A stretch of 64,000 bases of DNA. Origin: Chelonoidis abingdonii (lineage: Eukaryota > Chordata > Testudines > Testudinidae). The notes beneath the pieces were generated by a model. That model saw only the letters and a list, made by a program, of their open reading frames with translations, did not search any database and was not told the DNA's origin. The stretch's first letter is position 1; each line of letters starts with the position of its first letter. The stretch lies in assembly GCF_003597395.2 (NCBI RefSeq), contig NC_133778.1, positions 13,702,512 to 13,766,511 of the forward strand. Reading direction: 5' to 3'. Below are positions 31,111-43,389 of the stretch, one piece after another. Made by a program: the position numbers and the translations under genes.

Positions 31111-31712
31111 TGTGGCAAATTGCCAGTACTGTTCTGCTGGGTCTCGCGCTTTCTCTTCTCTGGGGTAGGTTCAGGGAGCTATTGCTTGCCTCTGAACCGG
31201 TTCTTAATTACTCCACTAGTGTCCTTGGAGGAGGGGAGTGGAGAGGGAGGGACCTGGGCCCGCCCTCTACTCCAGGTCCCAACCCAGGGGCCCTGAGGGT
31301 TGTGGTGAACCACTTGAACTAGCGGTTCCTTCCCCTGGGTTACTTCCCTCTCCTACCCTTCAGCTTGTGAAGGGCTTCTTGCCTCCCTTCTACACAAGCC
31401 TGGTGCCCCTTACCTAGGGTTTCTTCTGGACTTCACAATCCACCGCAGCACTCCTCCAAACTTTCTATTTCTCTCTTATCAAACTCTTCTCTTCTCCAAC
31501 TTCTGCAACCTGCACTCTGCTCCAACCAAACCTTCCTCCTTCAACTCCCACACTGTCTGACTGAAGCAGGGGTTTTTATCACATGACTGAAGTCAGGTGC
31601 TCTAATTGGAGTCAGGTGCTCTAATTAATCTAACGCAAACCTTCCTCCCTTGGCAGGGAATAAGGCCCCCTGCTAACACTCTCATGCTGCCCTCTGGCCA
31701 TGATGTATCACA
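31111..31712 (-). mobile_element. Solo LTR (602 bp)
   Basis: The segment begins TGTGGCAAATTG and ends GATGTATCACA on the + strand (TG...CA). It is flanked on both sides by GTTT (31107-31110 and 31713-31716), consistent with a 4-bp target duplication. The minus strand shows a TATA-like GATAAAAACC followed about 20 nt later by a plausible start region, which suggests minus orientation. No internal retroviral sequence is attached, so it is probably a solo LTR. The 70-codon frame at 31110-31322 is not a gene. Confidence 0.65.
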
Positions 31713-32200
31713 GTTTCCAGTAGATGTGTGGGTTTTTTGACAGTGATATCCTTTGCATGTAGATGAATTGGAGGCAAAATACAATATTGCCTCACCATTG
31801 CAGCTTTGTGTGAATTGGCTCTGTTAAGTAGTCAAATGGCCCAGAAGCCAGATTCCTGTCATCGACAGATTCATGTAATCTTTCAGTCACTGTTTCTCTC
31901 CCACAGCAAAGATAGGTCTGTAATTGGGGGTGTATTGGCATTTAGTTAGAAAGGGGTCGGGGGGAAAGAGGAAACCAAAGATGTATCAGCAGGGTATCCC
32001 AAGTTTTCTCATAGTCCTTTCCTAGGAACTGAAAATTCACTTGTAAATCTAGCCCTCCACGTATTTAAAACATGTGATGTGTGGCAAATGACCTTTGATG
32101 AGGAGGGAGAGGTGCAGTTGGACCTTCCCTGTGGATATATTCCTTGATCATAAGCAGGGTCCTGATTTTTCTGTTGGATTAGATGTCCATTCAAGGCTTC

Positions 32201-32265
32201 TGTCATAAACAGTTAAGTGTTAATTCCTCTTTTACTTGTAAAGGGTTAAGACATTCAACTAGCCT
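32201..32265 (-). mobile_element. LTR terminus fragment (TGTCATAAAC family)
   Basis: 'tgtcataaacagttaagtgttaattcctcttttacttgtaaagggttaa' is the outer end of the LTR family found whole at 35877-36910 and 53420-54451, in the opposite orientation to those two. It runs directly into the inverted repeat at 32266-32544. Confidence 0.65.
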
Positions 32266-32544
32266 AGCTGACACCTGACCAGAGAAACCAATGGGGGGAC
32301 AAGATGTTTTCAAAGAGGGAAATCAGTCTTTTGAATGTTCAGAAAAGTTTGTGCCAGAGTGAAGGATCCAGGAATCAGCCATCTAACATTCCTTCTTTAA
32401 ACACTTACTACTTTTAAGAAATGTTAGATGGCTGATTCCTGGATCCTTCACTCTGGCACAAACTTTTCTGAACAGTCAAAAGACAAATTTCACTCTTTGA
32501 AAACATCTTGTCCCCCCATTGGTTCCTCTAGTCAGGTGTCAGCT
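32266..32544. repeat. Long inverted repeat made of LTR-end sequence
   Basis: Arm one (about 32266-32401, agctgacacctgacc...atctaacattccttc) and arm two (about 32413-32544, gaaatgttagatggctg...ctagtcaggtgtcagct) are reverse complements with only a handful of mismatches over about 130 bp and a loop of roughly 12 nt. Arm one is contiguous with the TGTCATAAAC LTR end. A transcript from either strand would form a stable hairpin. Confidence 0.85.
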
Positions 32545-32929
32545 GAAATGAATACTGGGGTTTTTCTCTGCAGTCAACAGAAGGAGATGTCTGCATGTTT
32601 AAACCAGCTCACCATTTCCTGGATGCTTGTCCAACAATATTGAGAGAGGGCAGGCATAGGTAGAAGGGAACTAGAGAGCCTGGAACACCAAGTGACCCTT
32701 GCAACATATGCAATAAATTTTGGGTTGGTGTCCCATACAGAGATTTGAGAGAAAGGAGGACTGTTTAACCCGGTTATACGCACCCATTTAGGTGGTCCCA
32801 TTGATGTAATATAAACACATGAAGACAATTTTTCACCATTTTCAACAGTGTGCTAACCATGGACCTAAACCATTTTTGGAATCAATTATGTCACATCCTG
32901 GTTATAAACATGGTAACAGATTTTAATGT

Positions 32930-33030
32930 AGACAGATCTACAATGATTTGTCCCAGGCCACACAGCAAATCGCTGGCAGAGTCGGGAGTAGAAATCAGGT
33001 TTCTTGAAACATAGTCTTTGCTCTGAACAG
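32930..33030 (-). repeat. MIR-like SINE fragment
   Basis: 'gatttgtcccaggccacacagcaaatcgctggcagagtcgggagtagaaatcagg' is the reverse complement of the MIR core region. Old and partial. Confidence 0.6.
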
Positions 33031-34154
33031 CGTCGTTGCTTATATGATTAGCTGTCGATGCCAATTTTGCCCAATTATTCTGAACCTATTTAGTCTGCAA
33101 AATTGGATTGAAAGACTCATAAGATTAAGATTTTTTTATTTCCTCTTTCTAGTAAGGCTGGAGAGAGAATAAGAAAAGCCTTTTGTCTGGTACTGAAGCA
33201 GATCTAGTTACAGTTTTGTCTTCAAACAGGAAGTGCAAAGGGACTTGGAAGTGAAAAAATCATTTCAAACACCAAAAACAGATTGGTTTGAGTCTCAAAT
33301 GAAGGTTTGCTCTAGCCAAATAGGTACATCTATTCCTTATAAAGAATAGACTTCTTCATGGGAATTTTTAGTATTATAACTCCTCCCTTAACCACATTCC
33401 CTCCTGAAGTTTGCTACCCATTCACTACAATTGGTATGGACTGAAATGGAGGTCAGAAATAGAGCTGAAAATTCTGTTTTATAACTTTGATCATTGAGAT
33501 TTCTTTTTATTTTACTTCTGGAGATGAATTGAGAAAATTAAATTGAAGCCAAATGCTATATGGATATAGCTAGAATTGCCAGGAAATTCAGATTTATGGT
33601 TACAAATCCATCCTAGTATTTTGACCAATAGCCTTAAGTACCCTTGAAGATGTTATATATGCATTGGAATTCTTAGGCATATCATAGTATCCATTTCTTT
33701 TCCCATAAGCCTTGCATTTGTTCATAGCAGTCTCTTCAATTTCTCTTATCTTTTTCATCCCCTTAATCAAATGGGGTTTTCTAATGATTGGTATAATTTA
33801 TGTAGGACATTTTCACAGATAGAATACTACTTCTGTAATATAATAGTGAAAACTCCCAAAGTAGCATCAGGCATAAGCAGAAATACAGTATATCTTGTTA
33901 TACATCTACCTTGGATTCTTCTTGATATTTATGAGCACTGGTTAAGTTTATTCCCTCATATGTGTCACACAGATAAATTTTGCATATTTGGAATTTAATG
34001 AGAAATAACAAGAGTACATGTTTGAATGTAAATACAGTATTGTGGCCATTTTGAGGCATTTATTAGAATACCAAAAAGTATCAGTGCACATGCAGGACTA
34101 ACTACTACCATTGTTTGTTGCTAGACTATGAGAGGAAGTATATCCTAATCAGAG

Positions 34155-35060
34155 AGTGACCAGGTGTCCGTTGTTTAATTTGAACACCAGATCAAAAAGG
34201 GACCCTGGCGGTTCCAGTCAGCACTGCTGACAGGGCTATTAAAAGTCCAGTTGGTGGTGTAGCAGGGCTAAGGCAGGCTAGTCCCTACCTGCCCTGGCAC
34301 CGCGCTGTGCCCTGGAAGCGGCCAGCAGGTCCGGCTCCTAGGCAAGGGTGCCATGGGGCTCTGCCAACTGCCCCCACCCTGAGCACTGGCTCCCCACTCT
34401 TGGCCAATGGGAGCTGGGGCGGGGAGGGCAGTGCCTGCAGGCGAGAGCAGCATGCGGAGCCTCCTGCCCCCCAACCTCAGCCTAGGTGCCAGACCTGCTG
34501 GCCGCTTCCAGGGCGCAGCGCTGTGCCAGGACAGGTAAGGAGTAGCCTGCCTTAGCCCTGCAGCACGGCTGACCGGGATCTGACAGGGTAAGCCCAAGCC
34601 CGAGCTCCAACCCTCTGCCCCAGCCCTGAGCCCCCTGCCCAAACCCAGAGCCCCCTTCTGCACCAACCTCATCCCTGGCCACACTTCAGAGTCCACACAC
34701 CCAGCCCAGAGCCCCTTCCCACACTCTGAACCCCTCATCCCCAGCCCCAGCCCAGAGCTCTTGCAGTCCAACCCCCTGAACTTCAAATCCCTCAGCCCCA
34801 GCCTGGAACCCCCTCCTGCATCCCAAATGCCTCATCCCTGGCCCCATCATAGAGCCAGCACTCCCAGCCCAGAGCCCTCACTCCCTCTCACACCCCAATG
34901 CCCTGCCTCAACACGCAGCCCCCTCATGCTCTCCAAATCCGTCAGCCCCACCCCCCCCAGGCCTGGAGCCCCCTCCTGCACCCCAAACCCCTCATCCCAG
35001 GCCCACCTCAGAGCCCACAATTGTTTCCTACCAAAATGTATGGCTCAACCTCCGATGTCC
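34155..35060. repeat. GC-rich interspersed element with CAGCCC repeats
   Basis: It begins 'gaccaggtgtccgttgtttaatttgaacaccagatcaaaaagggaccctggcgg' and passes through a GC-rich part with complementary pieces (taaggcaggctagtccctacctg...cctggcac and its near complement at 34528-34556). It then runs into degenerate units of 'cccagcccagagccc...ctcatcccc' type. Open frames of 135 and 172 codons here are by-products of the repeats. Familiar from turtle sequence; class unknown to me. Confidence 0.55.
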
Positions 35061-35876
35061 CAACCCTTCTGCCCTGACTCTTGGTTTCAATGGGACTGCT
35101 CCTGGGATGAAGTTGCAGGAGTGCCAAGTTACTACAGAGATGTGCTGAGCTCCTTGAACTCTCATTAGCATCCAAGGGAACTGAGAGTGATCATGACTTC
35201 ACAGGATCAGCCCCTGAAAAAAACAAACAATGAAGCCATGAAGGCCTGGAAAGCACAACTTCTGAAACAAGGAAGTTTGTAAAGGACTGCAGAACCAGCA
35301 CAGAGATGCAATCCTAACTATTCCGGTCTGAATTCTTCCTGGAGCCTGAGGAAGCTGAAGCTATCCTAGATAATTCTACAGCTGGGACTGAAGAGTCCGC
35401 GTTCACCACCAGTAAGCTAAAGTTCATTAAATCTACACTGTGATTCTTAATCTCTTGGATAATGGCTCTCAGAGGGACTCCAATAACCATGAAGGCTAGC
35501 ATTCCAAAAACAAATCAAAGGAGATAGAACTGTGCCTTACAGAGAGAGAAGGACAGCAGCAAAGACAGACACACGCTTAAAGGGGTCTCCTGTTCTCTGA
35601 AGTGAGAAAATGGAGACCTTTGAGCTCAGGAGCTCAGGAGTCAATGCTCTGATGGATAGTCAGTTGGGATCCCCCAGGGAAAGGGCGACTGACATGGAGT
35701 CCTTCCTGCATTGTCTTTTGTGCCTGGCACTAAGAAAAGACATTGAAGCTGAGTGAAATCATAGGCTCTGTAAACTAATCTGAGGATGAACCAAATGCTC
35801 AATGTAATTAGTATGTATATTTTATATTACACTGATAGAGTATTTAATGCCGGACCTCAACTCAAGTGTATGAACT

Positions 35877-36910
35877 TGTGGTAATAGCCTCCTGTCCCAG
35901 ATCTGGACTTTAGCGTCCAAGACCTGGGTGCTTACCTGAAACCCCCCCAAGCTCACTACCAGCTTGGATATTCTCGCTGCCACCAGGTCAGGAATTATAG
36001 GGCCTGACCCCCCTTTCCTCTCTCTGGTGTCCCCAACCCTTCCTTGGGGGGACCCCCAAGACCCAGACCCCTGGGTCTCTCTCTCTCTCCTCTCCCAGCT
36101 TCCCCCCCTTTCCTGGGTTAGCCGGTGCAATGCTATACTTCACTCCTTGAATACAACCGGAGAGGCAATCTAGCTTCCCCGAGGCTAGGCATTCACCTAG
36201 TCAGCTCACACAAGAGATTCCCCCTCCCTTTGTCCTGCAGCCTTTCCCGCCCTGGGACAATAGGAAGGTGAGACACAGAGTTTGGGCTTTTCCCTCCCCC
36301 CTCTGCCTCACTAGGAAAAGAAACTTCCACAAGGTTTAAAAAGAAAACTTTATAAAAAAAAAAGAAAGAAAATATAAAACAATAATCTTGCATTAAGAAA
36401 CTCAATACAGGCTCTTGCTTATAAGAAAATATGAATAAACAGTCTGATTTAAAAGATAGCCCGATTAAACCAGTCCAACAAATCAACATACATGTCAATA
36501 CAACACAAAGCTCATCATAGCCGAATTACTTTGCCTTCCTTTGTACTCACAGATGTTTAGGAGAAACTTTGAGAGAAGATGGAGTTAGGAGAAAGCTTGT
36601 CCCTCACCGCCGAGGAAGCAAAAAGACACAGCAATCCACGTCTGTACATACAACACAAAGCTCTTCATAGCCGAATTACTTTGCTTTCCTTTGTACTTAC
36701 AGACTTTTAGTAGAAACTCTGAGATAAGAGGGAGATAGAAGGAAACTGTGTTTACTCATAGCCGAGAAAACAACAAAGACCCCGAGTATACAAATTCCCG
36801 CCCCTGGCTTTAAACAATCCAGTTCTCTGATTGGTCCTCTGGTCGGGTGTTTGGTTACCCTTTCCAGGTAAAAGAAACTTAACCCTTACCTTACCTATCT
36901 ACTTATGACA
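35877..36910 (-). mobile_element. Solo LTR with 5-bp target duplication
   Basis: The 1034-bp element starts TGTGGTAATAG and ends ACTTATGACA on the + strand. It is flanked by perfect GAACT copies at 35872-35876 and 36911-36915. It belongs to the same family as 53420-54451; both share 'ctgattggtcctctggtc.ggtgt' and the final 'aacccttacc..tatctacttatgaca'. The ATTGG box reads CCAAT on the minus strand near the element's 5' end, supporting minus orientation. No gag, pol or env sequence is present. It contains a 150-bp tandem duplication. Confidence 0.85.
36499..36798. repeat. 150-bp tandem duplication inside the LTR
   Basis: The block 'tacaacacaaagctcatcatagccgaattactttgcc' beginning near 36499 recurs with a few changes exactly 150 bp later (from about 36649). 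Similarity continues through 'gtttaggagaaactttgagagaagatgg' and its counterpart. It was not recognised in the related LTR at 53.4-54.45 kb. Confidence 0.7.
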
Positions 36911-39439
36911 GAACTGCAACAATTTAGCTAAAACGGTCTACTCCCTCCCCGATTCTTACCTCTTTCTTAGGCTCCATAACCTTCCAGAGATGCTTTTATA
37001 ATTGGGAGAAGCAACTTTTGAATCCTCCAGGCAGGGTTTCCTCAGATTCTGTAAAGGTTTGTGGATTCTCTAACTTGTATGGATCATTATGGGACTCATT
37101 TAATCGATCACTGGAATGCAGCCACTTCTGTAGTGGAACATAGCAGCGATGTAATAGTGCACAGTGGCTTCACAAAAACAGCTCAGTGGAGGAAGAGAGG
37201 AAGAATACTGTGCTCGAATAAACAAGTGTCATACAATTGGTTGTTTGAAAAATGTACACCTCCAAGAGTTCCTATTCACAGTTCTTTATTCATGGTATGT
37301 GATAGATCACCTGAATGACTAGCTGTTCTTTCTGTACCTTGATTGGATGACTGAAACCTTTTAGAGAGCGGAATAATGACTGATTGCTCTGTTGATTCAT
37401 AAATACCCAGGCTCATATACATGTGGGCACACTAACAAACAACTGTTCCCAATTGTTTGTGTGTGAACAAACACATTTCCATGCATGTGTACATAGTTGT
37501 GCATAACTGTAAATAAAGAGCGGCATGAATTTGATTGAACTGCGCTAACAGTTGCAATGCTAGTGTATTTCCAGTAATGCAGGATTTACAGTATTTACTC
37601 AGCTCTATGCACAAGCTATGAGGTGGAGGTGGAATCTCTGAATAATTATGCTTGAGTTCTGCCTTTTCTGTGAAAACTTATACAGGTTGGAGGGTGAAGA
37701 TAATGCAGAATCTACTATAGCACAGTTGAAATTTAGTTTACCTGTCCACTTTTGCTAGGAGTGAATTGCATATTTTGGACACAGAGATTAAGCAATGAAG
37801 AAAAAAATCTTATCCAACAATTGTGATATTTCCATTCAAGTCAAGATGAAGTGTTGCCTCCTGGGACCTATATTCTCCGTTATACACACCTCCCTATTAA
37901 AATTGTGGTTGGCCATTGGTTGAATTGAGTCATACCGCCATATTTTATTCATCCAGTTCTCCAAGTTATATGACACTTTCTGCCATATAAAGTGTTGCTT
38001 AATAGTGTCTTAATTGACTTAATATGCCAGTAAAATATTGGGTGGTGAAAAGGATTGGCCTAATTATGCACTCTGAAAACCACAGTCTGACCAAATTTAA
38101 ACTACTGTGGTTCTCATGAAGTATGTGTTTCCATGATAGACTGACCTGCTGGCGTATGATATCCTACAACTGAGTGTGCAACATGCTTACATTTGAAGAA
38201 AGCACATTTTCAGTTTAATAATATCAATTGTACAAAATGAAACATTGAGTCAACTGCATGCAACTTGCTATAGCGAAGCCCATGTACTGTATCTCAGTTT
38301 ATGGACCCAACATGTACTCTTTATGTATGCAGAGGGGAGCTGCTTAAGTGGAAGCCAATGGTCTTAGTCACAAATCAGCCCATCAGCACGCTATCAATAC
38401 GACTCTAGTTTTCTTTCAGTGAAGCAAAAATTACCCTTTCCAAAGAAAATGGAAAATATGACAAGAATATAAATGGATTGTTCTTTGACTTGATGAACCT
38501 GCATCACCTGTGAGTCAAATCTAGTGAATTTAGTTACCTTTCCATCACTGATAAATCAATCCACCTTATCCATGAGCTAACTTGGCGTATTTTATAAGAC
38601 ATATTAATCCATTTAAATGACAAGCCTGGCAACAAAGTCACCATGCAAGTTCTTACCAGTAACTTTCCCTTTCTTCCTTTTGTGGTGAAAAATAAAAATC
38701 TCAGCATAAAAATATAAAGTATGCTTTCCTACCATGATATTGGTACCTTATCATTACTTATTTATTCCCAGGCAAAAACTATATTGATATGGAGTTAAAA
38801 TTGTGAGTACATATCAGTCATTTCTGGTGAAAACAGGACAAGGATGTTTTAATTTTCACACATCAAACATTCAAAATTCAGGGCTAAAATTAACCTTAAG
38901 GAACTCTAGTGTAGAAATGAATAGTTACGCCACCCAGACAGTCTTAAACCTGTTATTTGGTGACACCGTGCAATAATCGTACAATTATAGTATATATTAG
39001 TGTCTGTGGTCCCAAATTAGACTGATTTTTAAAGACATATTATTCTTCCTGCCCCTTCTCATATTTTACAACATGACATTACCCATCATACTATTAAAGT
39101 GAAATATAAAATTATCACATTAAGGGACAGTTAGGACATATTTTTACCAATTAATTGACATTCCCACAGTGTTTGTTCATCACATTGGCATTTGGCTTCC
39201 ATTTCAGTAAAAACTTTCCTCATAATCAAAACAAGTGTAACCCTCTCTAAACATTGGCACCCTATGTTAAATAGTTTGCATTTGTTTTGAGGCTAGCAAG
39301 AGGCTTGTCTTGTTTAATAGTTTATTTTAATAATGGGAAGAATTTATTTTCAGAATGATGCTAGGGATCAATTTTGTAAGACGCTGAGAACTCTGGCCCT
39401 AATCCAATAAAACTCTTAAGCATATCTGTAATTCTAAGC

Positions 39440-39560
39440 ATGTGAGTACTTTAGCTGGTCAGTTTCCCCCTCTATAAAATGGGGGTAGTGATACTGCCCT
39501 CCTTTGTAAAGTATTTGATAAAAAGTGTTGTATAAAAGAGCTGAGTATTATTGTTGCTCA
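39440..39560 (+). repeat. MIR-like SINE tail
   Basis: 'gctggtcagtttccccctctataaaatgggggtagtgatactgccctcctttgtaaagtatttgataaaaagtg' is the familiar MIR 3' part (cagtttcctcatctgtaaaatggggataa). Old and partial. Confidence 0.6.
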
Positions 39561-39680
39561 CATACTTAAAGTTATGCACATACTTTAGTGTCTTGCTGAA
39601 TCAGTGCCTAAATCAGGCATGGATGTGGTCAAAAAGAATTGCTATTTTGGATACAAATACATTTTTGTCAATACTGGATG

Positions 39681-39957
39681 TGTCTACACTGGGAAATGTT
39701 ATCATGTTTAAACACGAGTTTTAACTGCTGAGTTAATTAATTAAATGCTAACCATGACTTTGTGGTCAGTGTAGACAAGGATAAGTTTTGGTTTAAAACC
39801 TGCTGGAACCCAGCTTTAAGCATGACTAGCTGACATAATGTTGAACATGGTTGGCCCTTGTCTACACTTAATATAGAGTTGTGGCCAGTATTATGTCAGC
39901 TAACTTGATTGTTTAAAAAGAAATGTTTAAACATGATAAAATTTTCTAATACAGACA
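39681..39957. mobile_element. Foldback MITE (TGTCTACACT ends)
   Basis: The left end 'tgtctacactgggaaatgttatcatgtttaaac' is mirrored by the right end 'gtttaaacatgataaaattttctaatacagaca'. Inside, agtgtagacaagg and ccttgtctacactt form a second inverted pair. This two-level symmetry suggests a composite or duplicated MITE of about 277 bp. No coding capacity. Confidence 0.65.
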
Positions 39958-41689
39958 AGCTTCCCCACAGTGTTCAGTAACTCTTTACTTACAAGCCAAA
40001 AAGTGGTGGAGAAGAAATCACTATTCTCTGAACTAAAAAGATGTGTAATGTTCCCTGAATAAACACAAAGCAAGGCCCCTTATATATGCAAGCAGTGTTA
40101 GCCTATTTCTTCTCCCACATCAACCGACTTCAGAAGAGCAAAGTTATGCTAACACTGAATGCTTTTGGAAATCCCACTTGTACAACTTACTGAGGATGAG
40201 TGAAGAGAAGAGAGATGCTATTAAAATACATTTGAAAACAATTTACGTGCCATTCTGTTTTAATAAGGAATTTCATATTTTGGTTACAGAGTACCTAAGC
40301 TTCCAGGAGAGGCAGGTCTCTAATAGTAAAACATTATGGTCGTGTGAATTCCCTATGGGGAAGTGGGGCGAATATGCCATATGTCTGTCAGAAAATGATA
40401 GCCTCTAGTTAAAGAATGCCTTACCAGAAAAAAACAGCAAGAAGCTGCTGCTTACCAGCATTCAAGGTGATAATGAATCCTATATGGATATATTAAAATA
40501 TATTTTTAAAAAACCCTATAGCACTCTAAAAACCAGACTTCAAAGCTCAATTTATTTACTTTTTATAGTATGTGGTTTAATATTGAAGATGGGCTGGGGA
40601 GAGAAGACCTGTTCTTTCTCTGTGGACCAAAATTTTGTCTTTTTCTCCTGTTTGCCAATCAAGAGTATGAAATCACCTACTACTCTATGTCATTAATTAG
40701 GCTATGTTATCTGGTTTTTGCAGTGTTGTAGATGTTTTGGAGCTGTTGGAATGATGTTACATGCCCCCCTATTAAGCGCCCTCATACATCTTGGAATACA
40801 ATCTTTGAACTTTCATCTCAATTTTGTTGTGCCTCTAAGATGAAAACACTGTACGCATTTAAAAGAAAATAGAGATTTCTCCACAGGGGATCCTAGGATC
40901 CTGCTTTCAGGATTCAGCCACATGCCCCCAGTTTCCAGGTTGGAAGTCAGAATATTTCTTCTAGCGTATTTTTCTAATAATTAAAAGCTGGCAGTGTGCA
41001 GTCTGCCCCCAAGTAAGGATGTAGTGCAGAGTTGTGTTGCTGAGGAGTAGAGCAGAGACTGAATGGTGATTCAAGGCACTACATATGCCTTAGAATGGCC
41101 AGGGATAGCCAGTGGAGAATTCTCTTTGCACAGTGGAACTCTCCGCCCCAACGTAACCGAAGGATTTTCTGTGGCCATGTTCAATATGGAGCTTTCGCCA
41201 GTGACAGAAGTTCGAGTAGGCTTACAGCTATTCTAATTTCCACCAGAGCCAGGCAGGATCAGAGAGCCAGCAACCCAGCTTCCTGCGGCTGTCACTCTCT
41301 ACTATGTCTTAGCATAGCTGGGAGATAGAGAATTGGAACCTCAGTGTTTTTGAAAATGATTTATGAACAACTCCATTTTGGTGAGGAAACTTGCTTTGAT
41401 GTCTCATGGTTGACATTCTTACACTTAATTTTCATGGAACTCATTTTAAGCCTGTGGTAAAAGTGGCGGGAGGAGGTAACTGCTGGTGATTGCATTCAGA
41501 AACAGATTGTTTTGTAGCTATAATGTAAGTGGATTAAGCTCTTCATGCTACCAGAGATAAGGGGTTATGAGTCCAGTCACACATCAAGCTGAGGCCGTGG
41601 GTAGGTGGCTGTGGCACATGCAAAAAGATCCAGATTAAAAAATATAATGGAAAAAGGTTTCATGCCTGCGATTACACTCTGATCAACAC

Positions 41690-41960
41690 CACCTTGCACG
41701 GATCAGTGTTAAGCCCACTTTCATTAAGAAGCCTTATTAACGACAGTAAAGGAAAGGGTAAACAGCATATTAATGAAATTTGCAGATGATATTAAATGTG
41801 AGGTGTTGCAAACACCAGAGACAGTAGAGAAATAACACAAATGGGGCTCAGTGAGGTTAGAAATATAGACAGGAAATTAAACAAATCTTAACGACAACCA
41901 AAAGAGCAAGTTAAGAAACTGAAGCGTTAAAAAAAAGAGAGAGAAATGAGTGATACTTGC
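41690..41960 (+). mobile_element. CR1-like LINE fragment (RT region)
   Basis: 'ttaataaagcc..ttaacgacagtaaagg...aatgaaatttgcagatgatattaaatgtgagg' keeps the FADD-type reverse-transcriptase active-site context and the surrounding CR1 layout. It is heavily decayed, with stops throughout. Confidence 0.55.
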
Positions 41961-43059
41961 AAAAAATTAGTGCCTAAAAGTGATCAAGGGATGATAGTGA
42001 ACAGCAGTGAAATGTGCGGTTTCAGTGCAGTTATGGTGTCAAACAAGTGATGAAGTCAAAAGACTTGTCATTTAAAACAGGAGAAAGCACTTGACATTTG
42101 ACTCTAAGAAGGAACTCAGCATTGGCAGGAAGATGAACAGGATGATCTAATATCTCTTTCCCTCTTTAATGTTTGCAAGATTATATGACTTTTAAGTCCT
42201 GATGGTGGAGCTGTAAATGAAGTCCCATTACAATGAAGGAAATGTTTACTATTCCATTCCAAAGCAAAACCTACCCCAGTTTTATTACTTAAGTCTTATT
42301 GGGTAACACTTAGCAATGCTTGTTTCAAGTCCCACATGATCTCTACTATGCCACTTTGGGGGCATAATAATGAGTTGGGTGTTTACACTCAGCTCCTGAA
42401 GTTTTGAATAACACATGCAAATGTCAAAGGTCTTGAGACTTGATTTGGATTACCTGCAAATATTTGAATGCCTAAGTGATGTGTTAAGCACCTAAGGATT
42501 AATCACTTTCCTATGGGTGAGCATGATAGTGAACATTTAAACATGGAGCTTTATTACCCAAATATGGCAATTTAAATCTGGCAGATTTAAATTTCTGCTA
42601 TCTGAATTTGATACAGTACTTCTGACTGGTCAGATTTGTGGTAGGAAGCAATTGAAGGAATCAACTGGGATTTTCAGCAGGTTACACAATGTAAAATTCT
42701 TGTCAATTTTCAACAGCAGTACAGCATATTAATAGGCCATAAGCATTATTTCAGTGTCACCTGTATATAGCATAGGAGTGCTCTTGTAGAGAAAGGTCTT
42801 AAAAATATCTTTTATCATTGTCCAGTTGACAGCTTCACCTAGTGTCACTTTTTCAGAACCCAATTTGGGAGAGCCTTTGTTTTGTTATTTGAATGAGAAA
42901 AGTAAAATCTACATGTCTTTTTAATGAGAGTTTCTACCTATGGAAATAATAAAATATGATAGTAAAAGCAGAGGTAATGGATGAGGAGCTGCAACACCTC
43001 ACAGTTTGATTTCTAGCTATTAAATTAGACTTTTGTGAAAACATATTTATGCAACTGGA

Positions 43060-43165
43060 GACACGAGGTGAGTGAGGTAATATCTGTTATTGAACCAACT
43101 TCTGTTGATGAGAGGAACAAGATTTCACCACACAGAGCTGCTCTTCAGTTCTGGGAAAGGGGCGT
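43060..43165 (+). repeat. Copy of the 'gaggtaatatc' foldback repeat
   Basis: 'cgaggtgagtgaggtaatatctgttattgaaccaacttctgttgatgagaggaacaag...cacagagctgctcttcag' matches the left arm and centre of the repeat at 19286-19495 but lacks the inverted right arm. Confidence 0.6.
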
Positions 43166-43389
43166 GTGTTTGTGTGTGTATAGATCACTTGACCCAGGGC
43201 TGAAAAGCGGCCATGTCTGTGGGCGGAACTCGGCTGTCATTGCATAACAACATTAGCAATGTTATACAGCTCATTTGTATCCATTTGAAAATAAAGGAGA
43301 CATTTAGGCAGGCAGAATGTAATATCAAGTTGTGTGAAACTTTCATAATGACTCCTAAAACCCAACAAAATGATTTCATGTTTTCTTAA

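Noticed and set aside
34268..34786. 172-codon minus-strand frame rich in Gly, Leu and Arg
   Set aside because: It sits wholly in a GC-rich interspersed element with repeated units; its composition explains the open frame.
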